A stretch of 50,079 nucleotides of DNA from an uncultured Arthrobacter sp. (lineage in GTDB: Bacteria > Actinomycetota > Actinomycetes > Actinomycetales > Micrococcaceae): assembly GCF_902805515.1 (NCBI RefSeq), contig NZ_CADCTE010000052.1:1-50079 (forward strand). Reading direction: 5' to 3'. Position 1 is the first letter of the stretch. Every line of letters starts with the position of its first letter. Positions 15,632 to 23,976 of this stretch are shown here, piece by piece. The position numbers and the translations under genes are program-made. Under the pieces are notes generated by a model. It was given only the letters and a program-made list of their open reading frames with translations. It was not told the DNA's origin and did no database searches.

Positions 15632-18288
15632 GGACCACCGCTTCGCTGGTGGACGGGGACCTCGTCGGCCGGAACCCGCTGATCGAAGCCCTCGAGCACG
15701 CAGTGACGCGCTCGGACCTGCACGGGGCGTTCGTTTTCGGTGAGGCGGGGATGGGCAAGACGGCGCTCGCCCGCCACCTCGTGGAGCGGACCCTGCACTC
15801 GGCGGCCTCCTTCCTGATCCACCCGGGCCCGGCGCTGAGCAACGCACCCTACGCGGCGCTCGCCCCGTTCCTGGGACGGGCGACGGCCCGCGATATCGAG
15901 TCCTCGCTCTCGGTGCTGCGGATCCTGATCTCGTTCTTCCGTGAGGAGTCGAAGGGCCGCCCGGTGCTCCTTGTCGTCGACGACGCCCACGAGGTCGACG
16001 ACGACAGCAGCCACGTGCTCTCCCAGCTCGTCTCCTCCCGCACCGTGCGCCTCGTCGCCTTCTCGCGGCCGCAGGAACCGGTCTCCGAGGAACTCGTGTC
16101 CCTCTGCAGGGAAGGGCTGCTCGCCCGTTTCGAGGTGGGGCCCCTGGACGCGGCCGAGGTGGCGGAGGTGTGCACGAAAGTACTCGGCGGCGAGCTTGTA
16201 CGCGGCACCGGGGAGCGACTCTGGGAGGAGTCGGGCGGAAATCCGCTGTTCCTGCGGACCCTGCTCGACCAGTCCCTCGCTGATGGAGCGCTCACCGAAA
16301 CCGCGGGGGTATGGCAGCTGTCCGGGGAGGAGCTGAGGGTGCCGGCCTCCCTCGCCGATCTCGTGCGGGGCATCTGCCTGCGGCTGCCGCCGCAGGAACG
16401 GAAGGCCTTCGAAGCGCTCGCCCTCGCAGAACCCGTTCCCTTCTCGGCGATCTCCGGCATCACCGATGCCACAGCCGTGCCGAACCTGCTCGAGGCCGGG
16501 CTCATCATGAGCATGCCCGGCCATCCGGCCTTCGCGGTTCCCACCCACCGGCTCTACGGAAGGATCGTGCGCGGACTCGTCCCGGCAGGTCGGAGCGCCG
16601 TGCTCAGGGCCGAACTGGCCGCCGGCTCAACCCCGATCCCCACGGTGGGTCCCGGCAGGATCCGGCACCTCAACTGGGCCCTTGACTGCGGGGAAGCCGT
16701 GTCGGACGCGGAACTCATCGAGGGGGCCCGTCTCGCCCACCGTTACTTCGACCTGTCCTCCTCGGTCCGGTTCGCCTCGGCGGTGGCAGGTCCGGAACAC
16801 GCCACCGCAGCCCGGGTGGAGCGGGCGCGGGTCGAAATCGCCCGGATGCACCTGCCCGAAGCCGAAGACCTGCTGCGCGGAACCCTCGAGGCGTCCGGGC
16901 AGCTCGAGGTGCTTGCCGCCGCCGCGGTTCTCACGGTGCGCCTGCGGCTGTTCCAGGGCAGGCCGCTGAAGGACATCCATACCCTGGCCGACCGGTGGAG
17001 CGCCGCGCTTCAGTCGAAGCACCACTTCCCGGCGGACCCGCCGGAGGTCATCCTGCTGCGCTGCTTCGCCTACAACCTCGAGGGGCGCTACGCCGATGCC
17101 GAGACGCGGCTGCGGGCGATCGGACCGGATGAGGCAGGCGGTGAGCTCAACTTCGCCCTCGCCCAGTCCCTGCTCGGTGAGGCCCTCGGGGCGACCGGCC
17201 GGGGAACCGAGGCCAAGGCGCTGACGGCGTCCGGCCTGGCCCTGGTGCGCACGAATCCCGGCCTCTTCAACGACTTCCACGCCTTCACCCTCACCCGCCA
17301 CCTCCTGGTGCTGATCCACTCCGGGGAGTTCGCAGAGGCCGAGGCCGCCCTCCAGGACTATGCCCGCCGGCCGGCCCGCGACTACGACTTCACCGGAGGT
17401 GCGCTCGCCGCCCTCGATGCGCTGCTCGAGGTGCGCCGGGGCAGGTTCCGGCTGGGGATGGAAAAACTGGGCCCCGCGCTCGAAGCGCTCCGCCGGTCCG
17501 ACAAGGAACTTCTGCTCCCGTACACCCTCGCCGTCGCCGCCCTCGCCTCCAGTGCGCTGGGCCGGGCGGACCGTGCCGAGGCGCTGACGACCGAATTCGC
17601 CGCCCAGGCCCACCGGGGCAGCCGCCCCCTCGCGCTGCTGGGACAGGCTTTCACCCACGCGGCCCTCCTGCCCTCCTCAAACCGCGAGCACCACCTCGAC
17701 CGGCTGAAGGGCCTGGCCGCCACTGCGGCCGGGAAGGGTCTCTCCGCCGTCGAAAAGGACATCCTCGAGATCCTCGTGGCGCTGGGTGACGAGGAGTCCG
17801 CCGTCCGGCTGGAGGCGCTCACCGGCGCGATGGAAGGCCGTGAGGCGGCGGTGCTGAACGCGTACGCCGCCGCTGCGGTCTCCGGGGATCCGGAGCGGCT
17901 GGCAGCGGCGGGGGACAAGGCGGAGCTCTCCCAGAAGCACCTGGTGGCGGCCGACGCCGCCTACCGCGCCATGCGGCTGCTGTCGGGCGCGGGGGACCGC
18001 CGGACCCAGCGCGAACTGCTCCAGGTGGCCCGGCGCCGGCGCCAGCGCCTCGAAGGCTGCTCGCCCGCGCTCCTGGGCGACGCCGAGGAGCCGACGAAGC
18101 TGACCGCGCGGGAGCGGGAGATCGCCTCCCTCGCCCTCGACGGCGCGTCGAACCGTGCGATCGCCGCCGCGCTGACGGTCTCTCCGCGGACCGTCGAGGG
18201 CCATCTTTACCGCATCTACGCGAAGCTCGGAATCACCCGCCGCGAGGAGCTGACGGCGGAGTACGAATCGATCGTCCGGCCGGACTAG
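15628..18288 (+). CDS. Giant ATPase-LuxR regulator, pair 1 second member
   Basis: An 886-residue paralogue of the preceding protein. P-loop GEAGMGKT at 38-45, Walker B LLVVDDAH at 114-121, and the HTH from about 825 (LTAREREIASLALDGASNRA, then PRTVEGHLYRIYAKLGI). The ATG at 15628 lies in the previous stop codon. The frame could be extended upstream but only by reading through the first gene, so the overlap start is preferred. Its HTH most resembles that of the regulator at 23977 (RTVEGHLYRI(Y/F)AKLGI, then N/T-RREEL), suggesting that the tandem pairs arose by duplication of a two-gene unit. Confidence 0.88.
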   Translation: MRTTASLVDGDLVGRNPLIEALEHAVTRSDLHGAFVFGEAGMGKTALARHLVERTLHSAASFLIHPGPALSNAPYAALAPFLGRATARDIESSLSVLRILISFFREESKGRPVLLVVDDAHEVDDDSSHVLSQLVSSRTVRLVAFSRPQEPVSEELVSLCREGLLARFEVGPLDAAEVAEVCTKVLGGELVRGTGERLWEESGGNPLFLRTLLDQSLADGALTETAGVWQLSGEELRVPASLADLVRGICLRLPPQERKAFEALALAEPVPFSAISGITDATAVPNLLEAGLIMSMPGHPAFAVPTHRLYGRIVRGLVPAGRSAVLRAELAAGSTPIPTVGPGRIRHLNWALDCGEAVSDAELIEGARLAHRYFDLSSSVRFASAVAGPEHATAARVERARVEIARMHLPEAEDLLRGTLEASGQLEVLAAAAVLTVRLRLFQGRPLKDIHTLADRWSAALQSKHHFPADPPEVILLRCFAYNLEGRYADAETRLRAIGPDEAGGELNFALAQSLLGEALGATGRGTEAKALTASGLALVRTNPGLFNDFHAFTLTRHLLVLIHSGEFAEAEAALQDYARRPARDYDFTGGALAALDALLEVRRGRFRLGMEKLGPALEALRRSDKELLLPYTLAVAALASSALGRADRAEALTTEFAAQAHRGSRPLALLGQAFTHAALLPSSNREHHLDRLKGLAATAAGKGLSAVEKDILEILVALGDEESAVRLEALTGAMEGREAAVLNAYAAAAVSGDPERLAAAGDKAELSQKHLVAADAAYRAMRLLSGAGDRRTQRELLQVARRRRQRLEGCSPALLGDAEEPTKLTAREREIASLALDGASNRAIAAALTVSPRTVEGHLYRIYAKLGITRREELTAEYESIVRPD

Positions 18289-18370
18289 GACCTGCCGAGT
18301 AGGAGCCTCGGCGATGAGGTAGTGCCGTGCCCGGGAACAGGTAGCAGAACAGGGGAATTCGGGCGCGATT

Positions 18371-18404
18371 ACTTGTGTTGCCGTCCTCCCGGGGGACATA
18401 GAGT
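18371..18404 (+). promoter_or_regulatory. Promoter-like element ACTTGTG-N21-TAGAGT
   Basis: ACTTGTG (18371-18377) and TAGAGT (18399-18404) start 28 bases apart. This is a one-mismatch, one-base-longer version of the element at 12842 and 26805. The sequence just after the first box (TTGCC here, TTCGC at 12849) is also similar. The predicted transcription start is near 18411, giving a leader of about 280 bases. Confidence 0.5.
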
Positions 18405-18448
18405 TTTGACAAGTCGGAACCCAGAAAAGGAGCCGGCTTCACCGAACC

Positions 18449-18508
18449 GGGTCGGCGGTGTCGAAGTCTTCTTGAGACCAGGACTTCATCCCCAGCCGCC
18501 GCCGACCC
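18449..18508 (+). ncRNA. Candidate leader RNA, copy 1 (two-stem motif with GAGACC loop)
   Basis: Outer stem GGGTCGGCGG (18449-18458) with CCGCCGACCC (18499-18508), 10 bp. Inner stem GAAGTC (18463-18468) with GACTTC (18482-18487). The apical loop contains GAGACC (18474-18479) and the 3' side of the internal bulge reads ATCCCCAG (18488-18495). Copy 2 at 27058-27115 has the same layout, loop and bulge with different but still paired stem sequences. I do not recognise it as a known riboswitch class. Reading frames through the two copies give unrelated peptides, which supports an RNA-level signal. Confidence 0.6.
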
Positions 18509-18536
18509 TTAACCTCGGCAGGAAGACCTGCAGGTG

Positions 18537-18575
18537 GCCGGGCCGGAACATTGACGTTCCGGCCCGGCTTTCTTT
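18537..18575 (+). terminator. Intrinsic terminator in the leader of the glycosyltransferase gene
   Basis: GCCGGGCCGGAAC (18537-18549) pairs perfectly over 13 bp with GTTCCGGCCCGGC (18556-18568) around a 6-base loop, followed by ttcttt. It is the best intrinsic terminator in the window, yet it stands downstream of a promoter-like element and 119 bases upstream of a gene on the same strand. That fits either attenuation or a discrete small RNA. Confidence 0.75.
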
Positions 18576-18693
18576 GTGGCGTGGCGCCCCGTGGGCCGCG
18601 CGGCCCGAGCCGGCAGTGCCGCAATGCGGCCTCGAATGGCACAATGGGCTGAAATTGCCGGGCACGAGGCTGGGAGCGCCAATCGAATTCGAC

Positions 18694-19620
18694 ATGTTGC
18701 CGCGGGGCGCCAAGGTGCTGTGGGTGTCCTCCGCGGGCGGACACCTCTCGGAACTCCTGAAAATCGACGGCACCGTTCAGGCGTCGGAGGATTCGCTCTG
18801 GGTGACCTTCGAAACCCAGCAGACCGTCTCGATGCTGAGTGCGCGGCGGAGCCAGTTCGTCGGCTACGTCGCGCCCCGCGATGCGGCGGCCACCCTCAGG
18901 GCGGCACGCCGGATCCTGTCGATCCTGCGCCGTGAGTCCTTCGACGCCTGCATCAGCACCGGGGCGGCCGTGGCGGTGTCGGGGCTTCCCCTGGCGGCAC
19001 TGTTCGGAATTCCCACCTACTACGTCGAGAGCCTCGCCCGGGTCTCCGCTCCATCCTTCACCGGCAGAATCCTCGAGCGTGCACCGCGGGTACGGACCTA
19101 CGCCCAGTACGAGGGCTGGTCCTCACGCCGCTGGCCCTACGCCGGCACCATCTGGGATTCCTTCTCCTGCTCCTCCGGGACGGAGCCTGTCCGGGTGCGG
19201 AAAATCCTCGTCACCCTCGGGACGATCCGGCCCTACGCGTTCGACCGGGCAGTCGATGCGGTGCTGTCGATCCTCCAGCCCGGGGATGAGCTGACCTGGC
19301 AACTCGGCTCCACCCGGCGTTCCGGCCTTCCGGGCACCGTGCACCAGGAGATGGGCTTCGGCGAGCTGGGCCGGTGCGCCGCGGCCGCCGACGTCGTCAT
19401 CACCCACGCCGGGGTGGGAACGATCCTTCAACTGATGAGCCTGGGCAAGATGCCCGTCCTTGCGGTGCGGGACCCGGCCCACCGGGAGCACGTCGACGGC
19501 CATCAGGACGAAATCGCGTCGGCCGCAGCGGCACGCGGGGTGGTGCGGGTGCTGGACCTGGCGCGCCCCCACCGCGGCGTCCTCGAAGCCGCTGCGTCCC
19601 GGCGGATCATCAGCACGTGA
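18694..19620 (+). CDS. Fused Alg14-Alg13-type glycosyltransferase (EpsE/EpsF- or PssD/PssE-like)
   Basis: A 308-residue protein with two halves that are separate subunits in many organisms. Residues 5-155 resemble Alg14, the membrane-recruiting partner (VSSAGGHLSELL at 11-22, then SGLPLAALFGIPTYYVES). Residues 168-300 resemble Alg13, the GT28 C-terminal catalytic domain (ILVTLGTIRPYAFDRAV from 171, THAGVGT at 237-243). Such pairs add the second sugar to a polyprenyl-linked sugar in exopolysaccharide and N-glycan pathways, so it likely acts right after the glycosylphosphotransferase encoded at 27162. The start is uncertain: ATG 18694 has only a distant GGGAG at 18672. Donor and acceptor are unknown. 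Confidence 0.85.
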   Translation: MLPRGAKVLWVSSAGGHLSELLKIDGTVQASEDSLWVTFETQQTVSMLSARRSQFVGYVAPRDAAATLRAARRILSILRRESFDACISTGAAVAVSGLPLAALFGIPTYYVESLARVSAPSFTGRILERAPRVRTYAQYEGWSSRRWPYAGTIWDSFSCSSGTEPVRVRKILVTLGTIRPYAFDRAVDAVLSILQPGDELTWQLGSTRRSGLPGTVHQEMGFGELGRCAAAADVVITHAGVGTILQLMSLGKMPVLAVRDPAHREHVDGHQDEIASAAAARGVVRVLDLARPHRGVLEAAASRRIIST

Positions 19621-19887
19621 GGCGGCCCCCGGCGGTCCCGGCCTTCGCCCCGGGGAGGGTCAGGGGAGCCGCGGGGGTGCTGTAGGATGGTCTGCGATGC
19701 CTAGGCGAGGGAGCGGCCCGAGAAATCGGGCGGACTCCGTGATCGACGGTGGCTAGCGACTTTCAGCAGCTGGTGCTCCCACCAGCAGTGAGCGGTTTCT
19801 AGACGCGCTCCTCAATGCCCCGGCAACGTCCACGGGCTGGCCCGCCACCGGCGCACCAGCTAACCAGCGTTCCACGAGGAGAACACC
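19621..19887 (+). promoter_or_regulatory. Structured leader and promoter region of rplY
   Basis: A TAGGAT box at 19683-19688 would start a leader of about 190 bases. It contains a GNRA-type hairpin CCCGA-GAAA-TCGGG (19717-19730) and a second hairpin CTGGTG-ctcc-CACCAG (19770-19785), with a good ribosome site (acgaggagaac) just before the ATG at 19888. Long structured leaders are common for autoregulated ribosomal-protein genes; control by L25 itself is a guess. Confidence 0.45.
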
Positions 19888-20496
19888 ATGTCAGAGCAGA
19901 AGCTCCCAGCAGAAGTACGCAACGAATTCGGCAAGGGCGCGGCCCGCCAGGCCCGCCGCGCCAACAAGATCCCCGCAGTCATCTACGGGCACGGTGGGGA
20001 TCCGCTCCACGTCCTGCTCCCCGCGAAGGCCACCACCCTCGCCGTGCGCACCCCCAACGCCCTGCTGACCCTCGAGGTCGACGGCACCGAGCACCTGGCC
20101 CTCGCCAAGGACATCCAGCGCAATCCGCTGAAGCAGATCATTGAGCACATCGACCTGCTGACGGTCCGCCGCGGCGAGAAGGTCGAAGTCGACGTCACCA
20201 TCCACATCGAGGGCGAGGCGGCCCCCGAGGTCGTCGTCAACCTCGAAAGCAACACGGTGCTCGTCGAGGCCGAGGCCACCCACCTGCCCGAAAGCCTTAC
20301 CGTCAACATCGAGGGCCGCCAGGTCGGCGAGCACATCCACGCCTCCGACATCCAGCTGCCTGCGGGCACCCGGCTTCTGGTCGACGCCGACACGCTCATC
20401 GTCAACCTCGCCGCTCCGACGGTCCAGGACCTCGGTGAGGCCGAGGCCCCCGCTGAGGAAGCCGGTGCAGCCGAGCCCGCTGCCGACAACAGCTAA
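19888..20496 (+). CDS. rplY: 50S ribosomal protein L25 / general stress protein Ctc
   Basis: A 202-residue L25 of the long TL5/Ctc type, which binds 5S rRNA in the 50S subunit. The N-terminal L25 domain (about 1-95) reads RNEFGKGAARQARRANKIPA, then VIYGHG and KDIQRNPLKQIIEHIDLL. The C-terminal beta domain (about 97-180) is followed by an acidic Ala/Glu tail. The ATG at 19888 has gaggag 9 bases upstream. pth follows after 14 bases, the conserved pairing in actinobacteria. Confidence 0.96.
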   Translation: MSEQKLPAEVRNEFGKGAARQARRANKIPAVIYGHGGDPLHVLLPAKATTLAVRTPNALLTLEVDGTEHLALAKDIQRNPLKQIIEHIDLLTVRRGEKVEVDVTIHIEGEAAPEVVVNLESNTVLVEAEATHLPESLTVNIEGRQVGEHIHASDIQLPAGTRLLVDADTLIVNLAAPTVQDLGEAEAPAEEAGAAEPAADNS

Positions 20497-20510
20497 TCCT
20501 GCCGGTCTTC

Positions 20511-21098
20511 ATGCCAACTGACGCATGGCTCGTAGCCGGGCTCGGGAATCCCGGGCCCGGCTACAGCGGCAACCGCCACAATGTGGGTTCGATGGTCCTC
20601 GACCTCCTGGCAGCACGCCTCAATGGGCGGTTCCGGTCAACCCGGACGCAGGCGATGGCCCTCGAGGGACGGCTCGGCCCCGGCGGTCCGCGCGTGGTCC
20701 TGATGAAACCGCTGACCTATATGAACCTCTCCGGCGGACCCGTCTCCGCGCTGGCGAAGTTCTACGGAATCCCCGCCGAGCGCGTTCTTGCGGTGCACGA
20801 TGAGATCGATATTCCCTTTAACACTGTCCGGCTCAAGGCAGGCGGAGGCGAAGGCGGGCACAACGGCCTCCGGGACATCAGCCGGGCCCTGGGCACGAAG
20901 GACTACCTCCGGGTCCGGGTCGGCGTCGGGCGTCCTCCCGGCCGGCAGGACACCGCCGACTTCGTCCTCAAGGACTTCGGTACCGCGGAGAAGAAGGAAC
21001 TGCCCTTCCTCCTCGAGGATGCGGCCGACGCCGTCGAGGCCGTGATCCGGACCGGACTCGTTGCCGCCCAGCAGAAATTCCACGCTCCTGCCGGTTGA
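20511..21098 (+). CDS. pth: Peptidyl-tRNA hydrolase
   Basis: A 195-residue Pth. It frees tRNA from prematurely released peptidyl-tRNA. Signature LVAGLGNPGPGYSGNRHNVG at 7-26 contains the catalytic His23; VLAVHDEIDIPF and GGGEGGHNGLRDI are the other conserved blocks. The ATG at 20511 follows rplY by 14 bases with no clear ribosome site, suggesting translational reinitiation. mfd, which often follows pth in this group, is absent here and is replaced by a LuxR regulator pair. Confidence 0.96.
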   Translation: MPTDAWLVAGLGNPGPGYSGNRHNVGSMVLDLLAARLNGRFRSTRTQAMALEGRLGPGGPRVVLMKPLTYMNLSGGPVSALAKFYGIPAERVLAVHDEIDIPFNTVRLKAGGGEGGHNGLRDISRALGTKDYLRVRVGVGRPPGRQDTADFVLKDFGTAEKKELPFLLEDAADAVEAVIRTGLVAAQQKFHAPAG

Positions 21099-21124
21099 GA
21101 ACCGTCCCCGCCGTCACGGCTCGG

Positions 21125-21143
21125 GGCCCCGCGGCGCGGGGCC
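21125..21143 (+). terminator. GC-rich hairpin downstream of pth
   Basis: GGCCCCGC (21125-21132) and GCGGGGCC (21136-21143) form a perfect 8-bp stem with a 3-base loop, 27 bases after the pth stop. No T-run follows, as is frequent for actinobacterial terminators. Confidence 0.5.
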
Positions 21144-21272
21144 GGCGGCGCGGGTGCGAACACTACAGCATTAAACCTTGGTCGCGCTTCAGTGGCTTTC
21201 CTCACACGGGGAGGTAGTGTGATGCTCCAAGACAATCGTTGTGGGGCGGACTCAATGGTGACTTGTGGTACC

Positions 21273-21295
21273 AGCCCCGGTTTCGAACCGGGGCT
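21273..21295 (+). promoter_or_regulatory. Perfect 10-bp hairpin in the leader of LuxR pair 2
   Basis: AGCCCCGGTT (21273-21282) pairs with AACCGGGGCT (21286-21295) around a TCG loop, 40 bases before the ATG at 21335. There is no T-run. It is either a transcript-stability or translation-control hairpin or a 23-base palindromic operator; the sequence alone cannot decide. Confidence 0.5.
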
Positions 21296-21334
21296 GCCGG
21301 TTGGGGCCGGGGGAAGTACGATGGGGCGCTGCAT

Positions 21335-23959
21335 ATGACGGGGCTGGACAGCAGTTGGCCCCTCGTGGGGCGTTCCGAGGAGATCGACTATGCCCGGAAT
21401 GCCCTCCTGCAGGCCTCGGGTGGTGGAGTGGTCCTCGTCGGACAGGCCGGGGTGGGCAAGACACTCATCGCCCGCCGGGTCAGCAGTGACCTTGCCCGGG
21501 ATTTCGAGGTGCTCTACCTGCGCGGCTCGGCGGCCATCGCGGACACCCCCTACGGAGTGCTCAGCATGGTCCTTGCCCAGCTTGACGAGGAAACCTCGGC
21601 CAACCCGCTTCTGCTCCTGAGCTCGCTCCAGAGCCGCTTCCATCCCGGCACCGGGGGCGCCCGCACGCTGATGGTGCTCGACAATATCGAGGACTTCGAC
21701 GATTTCTCGGCGATGGTCATCGCCCACCTCGTCCGCGTGGGATCCGTCCGGGTCCTGGGCATCTGCGGGGACATGCAGCGCGCACCACTCGAGCTGTTCA
21801 ACCTGTGGAAGGACGACGTCGTGCGCCGGCTCGACGTCGAACCCCTCGACCTGGAGAAGACAACCGAACTGCTCACGGCCGCGCTGGGCAACCCCGTCTC
21901 CCGCTCGGTGGCCCTCGGGCTGTGGCAGGCAAGCGGCGGAAACCCCCGGTACCTTCAGGCGATCACCCTCTCCGACGTCGAATCGGGGCACCTAGCCCTG
22001 AGCGACGGGGTCTGGGTTTCCGGCGGCGGGGATGGATCCCGGACGGGAAAGCCGATGACCGAGTGCGTCACCGGTCAGCTCGAGCGGATCTCCCCGGACC
22101 GGCGTCCGCTGCTTGAGACCGTCGCCGTCGTCGGCGCGGTTCCCCTGGACCTGCTGCTCAAGGTGTTCCCGCCGGAGCCGGTCAACGCCCTGCAGGAGCA
22201 GGGCATCCTCTGGGCGGAACAGGGCGGTCCTCCCCTCGTGCGCGTGTCCGACGAGGGGCTGGCCGAGTCGCTGCGCTCCCAGCTCGTTTCCGTGCCGGGA
22301 CGCGCCGCGCTCTCAATGCTGAACGGACTGCGCACGGACAGCTCCATGCCGGGGCCGAGCCGTGCGTCCCTGATCCGGTGGAGCCTCGACAACGGGGTCC
22401 CGGTTGAGGCCCCGGCGCTGATCGAGGCCGCCCGGGAGGCCAATCTGCGGTCCGAGCCGTCGGCGGCGCTGGGCTTCCTCGCAGCGGTGCCCGACGCCGA
22501 GCGCGGCCCGGCGACCGTCCTCGAAGCGGCGCGCGCGCTGGCCCTGGAGCGCCGGGTCGACGACGCCCTGGCCACCATTGACCCCCTGCTCGGCGACGGG
22601 GCTGCGCCGGTCGGCCTGCGGCTGGAAGTGCAGCTGATGCTCACAAAGGCGGAGCTGACGATGCGCAGCCACCAGCGGCACGCCGAGACCGCTCCGCTGC
22701 TCGACGCGGCCGGCGCGCGGCTGTCCTCCGCCCCTGCCGAGGAGGTGCAGGACCTCCTCGAACAGCTTGAGGACTTCGCGGCGGAACGTGAACTGTTCGA
22801 GGGCCGCTCGGTCGGGCTCACAGAGTCCCTCCCTGGACGGATCGAGGCGCGTTCGGCGCACGGTCGGCCCACCTCCCGGCTCCAGGGACTGCTCGCCTCG
22901 GCCCTGGCCATGGCGGGCCGCCAGGAGGCCGCCGTGGAAAGCGCCCGTTCCCTTGTCGCGCGGCTCGTGGGGGCAGAGCGGGACCCGCTCGAGATCGAGC
23001 GCGGCGGAACGCACCTCTTCACCGCGCTGCTGGCGGCCGGGTACTGGAACGAGGCACTGGCGATGGCCGAGGCCCCGGAACGGGACGCCGATGCAAGCAT
23101 CTACGACGGCTCGGCCTCGGAGTTCACCGAAGGTCTGCTTCACGCTTTCGCCGGCCGCAGCCAGGACGCGCTGGACCGGCTCGTTCCGGCCATCAGCCAG
23201 CTGCGGGCCAGTGATCGGCACGGGCTGCTGCCCCTCGCGGAGGCCGCCGGTGCCTACGCCCTCGCGCTCCGGGGGGACTCGGCCGGGGCCCGGGAGCACC
23301 TGAACGCCGTCGACCTGGACTCCGAGCGCCACTCCTGGCATTACCGTGACAGCGCCGAGTACTTCAAAATCCTCGCCGGGGCCGCGCTGGGCGAGCCCGG
23401 CGTGGCGCAGGAGTTGCTGCGGTCCCGGGCGGAGGCAAACGCCGCTGCCGGCAACAAGGGGCAGGAGCTCCTCTTGCTCTCCCAGGCGGTGCAGCTTGGC
23501 TCCGATGACCTCGTGGAGCGGCTGTGCGCCGCCGCCGCCACCTGCGAGGGGCCCCTCGCCCGGGTCCTGGAACTGTTGGGCAAGGGGATCGCCGCACGGA
23601 ATTCCGAGGTCCTTCTCGACGCCGCCAGCGCCGCCCTCTATTCGGGGCATGATGGGCTCGCGGCCCACGCGGCGGAGCGCGCCATCGAGTTCCTCGAGGA
23701 CGGCGACGCGATGATCGGCATCTATGCCGACCAGATCCTCCGCCGGGCCGCCGCACCGGGGCGGAGGCCGGCGCGCAGCAGGACGATCCTCAGCGAGAGG
23801 GAAAGGAAGATCGCACGGTTCGTGGCCCGCGGTGCGTCGAATAAGGTCATTGCCGAGGCCGAACACGTCTCGGTGCGGACCGTCGAAGGACACGTTCACC
23901 AGATCCTGACGAAGCTCGGTCTCTCGAGCCGCAAGCAGCTTGCCCTGATTTTCAAGTAG
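21335..23959 (+). CDS. Giant ATPase-LuxR regulator, pair 2 first member
   Basis: An 874-residue paralogue of the regulators at 12992 and 15628. P-loop GQAGVGKT at 36-43, Walker B-like LMVLDNIED at about 112-120, helical middle, and HTH from about 819 (LSERERKIARFVARGASNKV, then VRTVEGHVHQILTKLGL). Unlike the second members it has DN rather than DD after the Walker B strand, as does the first member of pair 1, another sign of pairwise duplication. The ATG at 21335 places the VGR motif at residue 11, like its paralogues; longer TTG-initiated versions would run through the leader hairpin. The ribosome site is weak. The next gene starts 17 bases after its stop. Confidence 0.87.
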   Translation: MTGLDSSWPLVGRSEEIDYARNALLQASGGGVVLVGQAGVGKTLIARRVSSDLARDFEVLYLRGSAAIADTPYGVLSMVLAQLDEETSANPLLLLSSLQSRFHPGTGGARTLMVLDNIEDFDDFSAMVIAHLVRVGSVRVLGICGDMQRAPLELFNLWKDDVVRRLDVEPLDLEKTTELLTAALGNPVSRSVALGLWQASGGNPRYLQAITLSDVESGHLALSDGVWVSGGGDGSRTGKPMTECVTGQLERISPDRRPLLETVAVVGAVPLDLLLKVFPPEPVNALQEQGILWAEQGGPPLVRVSDEGLAESLRSQLVSVPGRAALSMLNGLRTDSSMPGPSRASLIRWSLDNGVPVEAPALIEAAREANLRSEPSAALGFLAAVPDAERGPATVLEAARALALERRVDDALATIDPLLGDGAAPVGLRLEVQLMLTKAELTMRSHQRHAETAPLLDAAGARLSSAPAEEVQDLLEQLEDFAAERELFEGRSVGLTESLPGRIEARSAHGRPTSRLQGLLASALAMAGRQEAAVESARSLVARLVGAERDPLEIERGGTHLFTALLAAGYWNEALAMAEAPERDADASIYDGSASEFTEGLLHAFAGRSQDALDRLVPAISQLRASDRHGLLPLAEAAGAYALALRGDSAGAREHLNAVDLDSERHSWHYRDSAEYFKILAGAALGEPGVAQELLRSRAEANAAAGNKGQELLLLSQAVQLGSDDLVERLCAAAATCEGPLARVLELLGKGIAARNSEVLLDAASAALYSGHDGLAAHAAERAIEFLEDGDAMIGIYADQILRRAAAPGRRPARSRTILSERERKIARFVARGASNKVIAEAEHVSVRTVEGHVHQILTKLGLSSRKQLALIFK

Positions 23960-23976
23960 ACGGACAGCCGATATTC

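Larger units (their letters stand above)
18289..18693. other. Long untranslated leader region before the Alg14-Alg13-type glycosyltransferase
   Basis: A 405-base spacer. In order: a GAGTAGGAG sequence (18299), AGGTAGTG (18317-18324), a promoter-like ACTTGTG-N21-TAGAGT (18371-18404), a structured RNA (18449-18508) also found before the glycosylphosphotransferase gene, and an intrinsic terminator (18537-18575). About 120 further bases lead to the ATG, in which I see nothing definite. Confidence 0.6.
21099..21334. other. Spacer between pth and the second LuxR pair
   Basis: A 236-base spacer. It contains a GC-rich hairpin after pth (21125-21143), AGGTAGTG overlapping a possible -10 box TAGTGT (21212-21220), and a perfect 10-bp hairpin in the predicted leader (21273-21295). 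No gene is seen. Confidence 0.55.

Noticed and set aside
21261..21267. Another ACTTGTG upstream of the second LuxR pair
   Set aside because: No TAG-type box occurs 27-28 bases downstream; that position falls in the leader hairpin, so it does not fit the shared promoter element.
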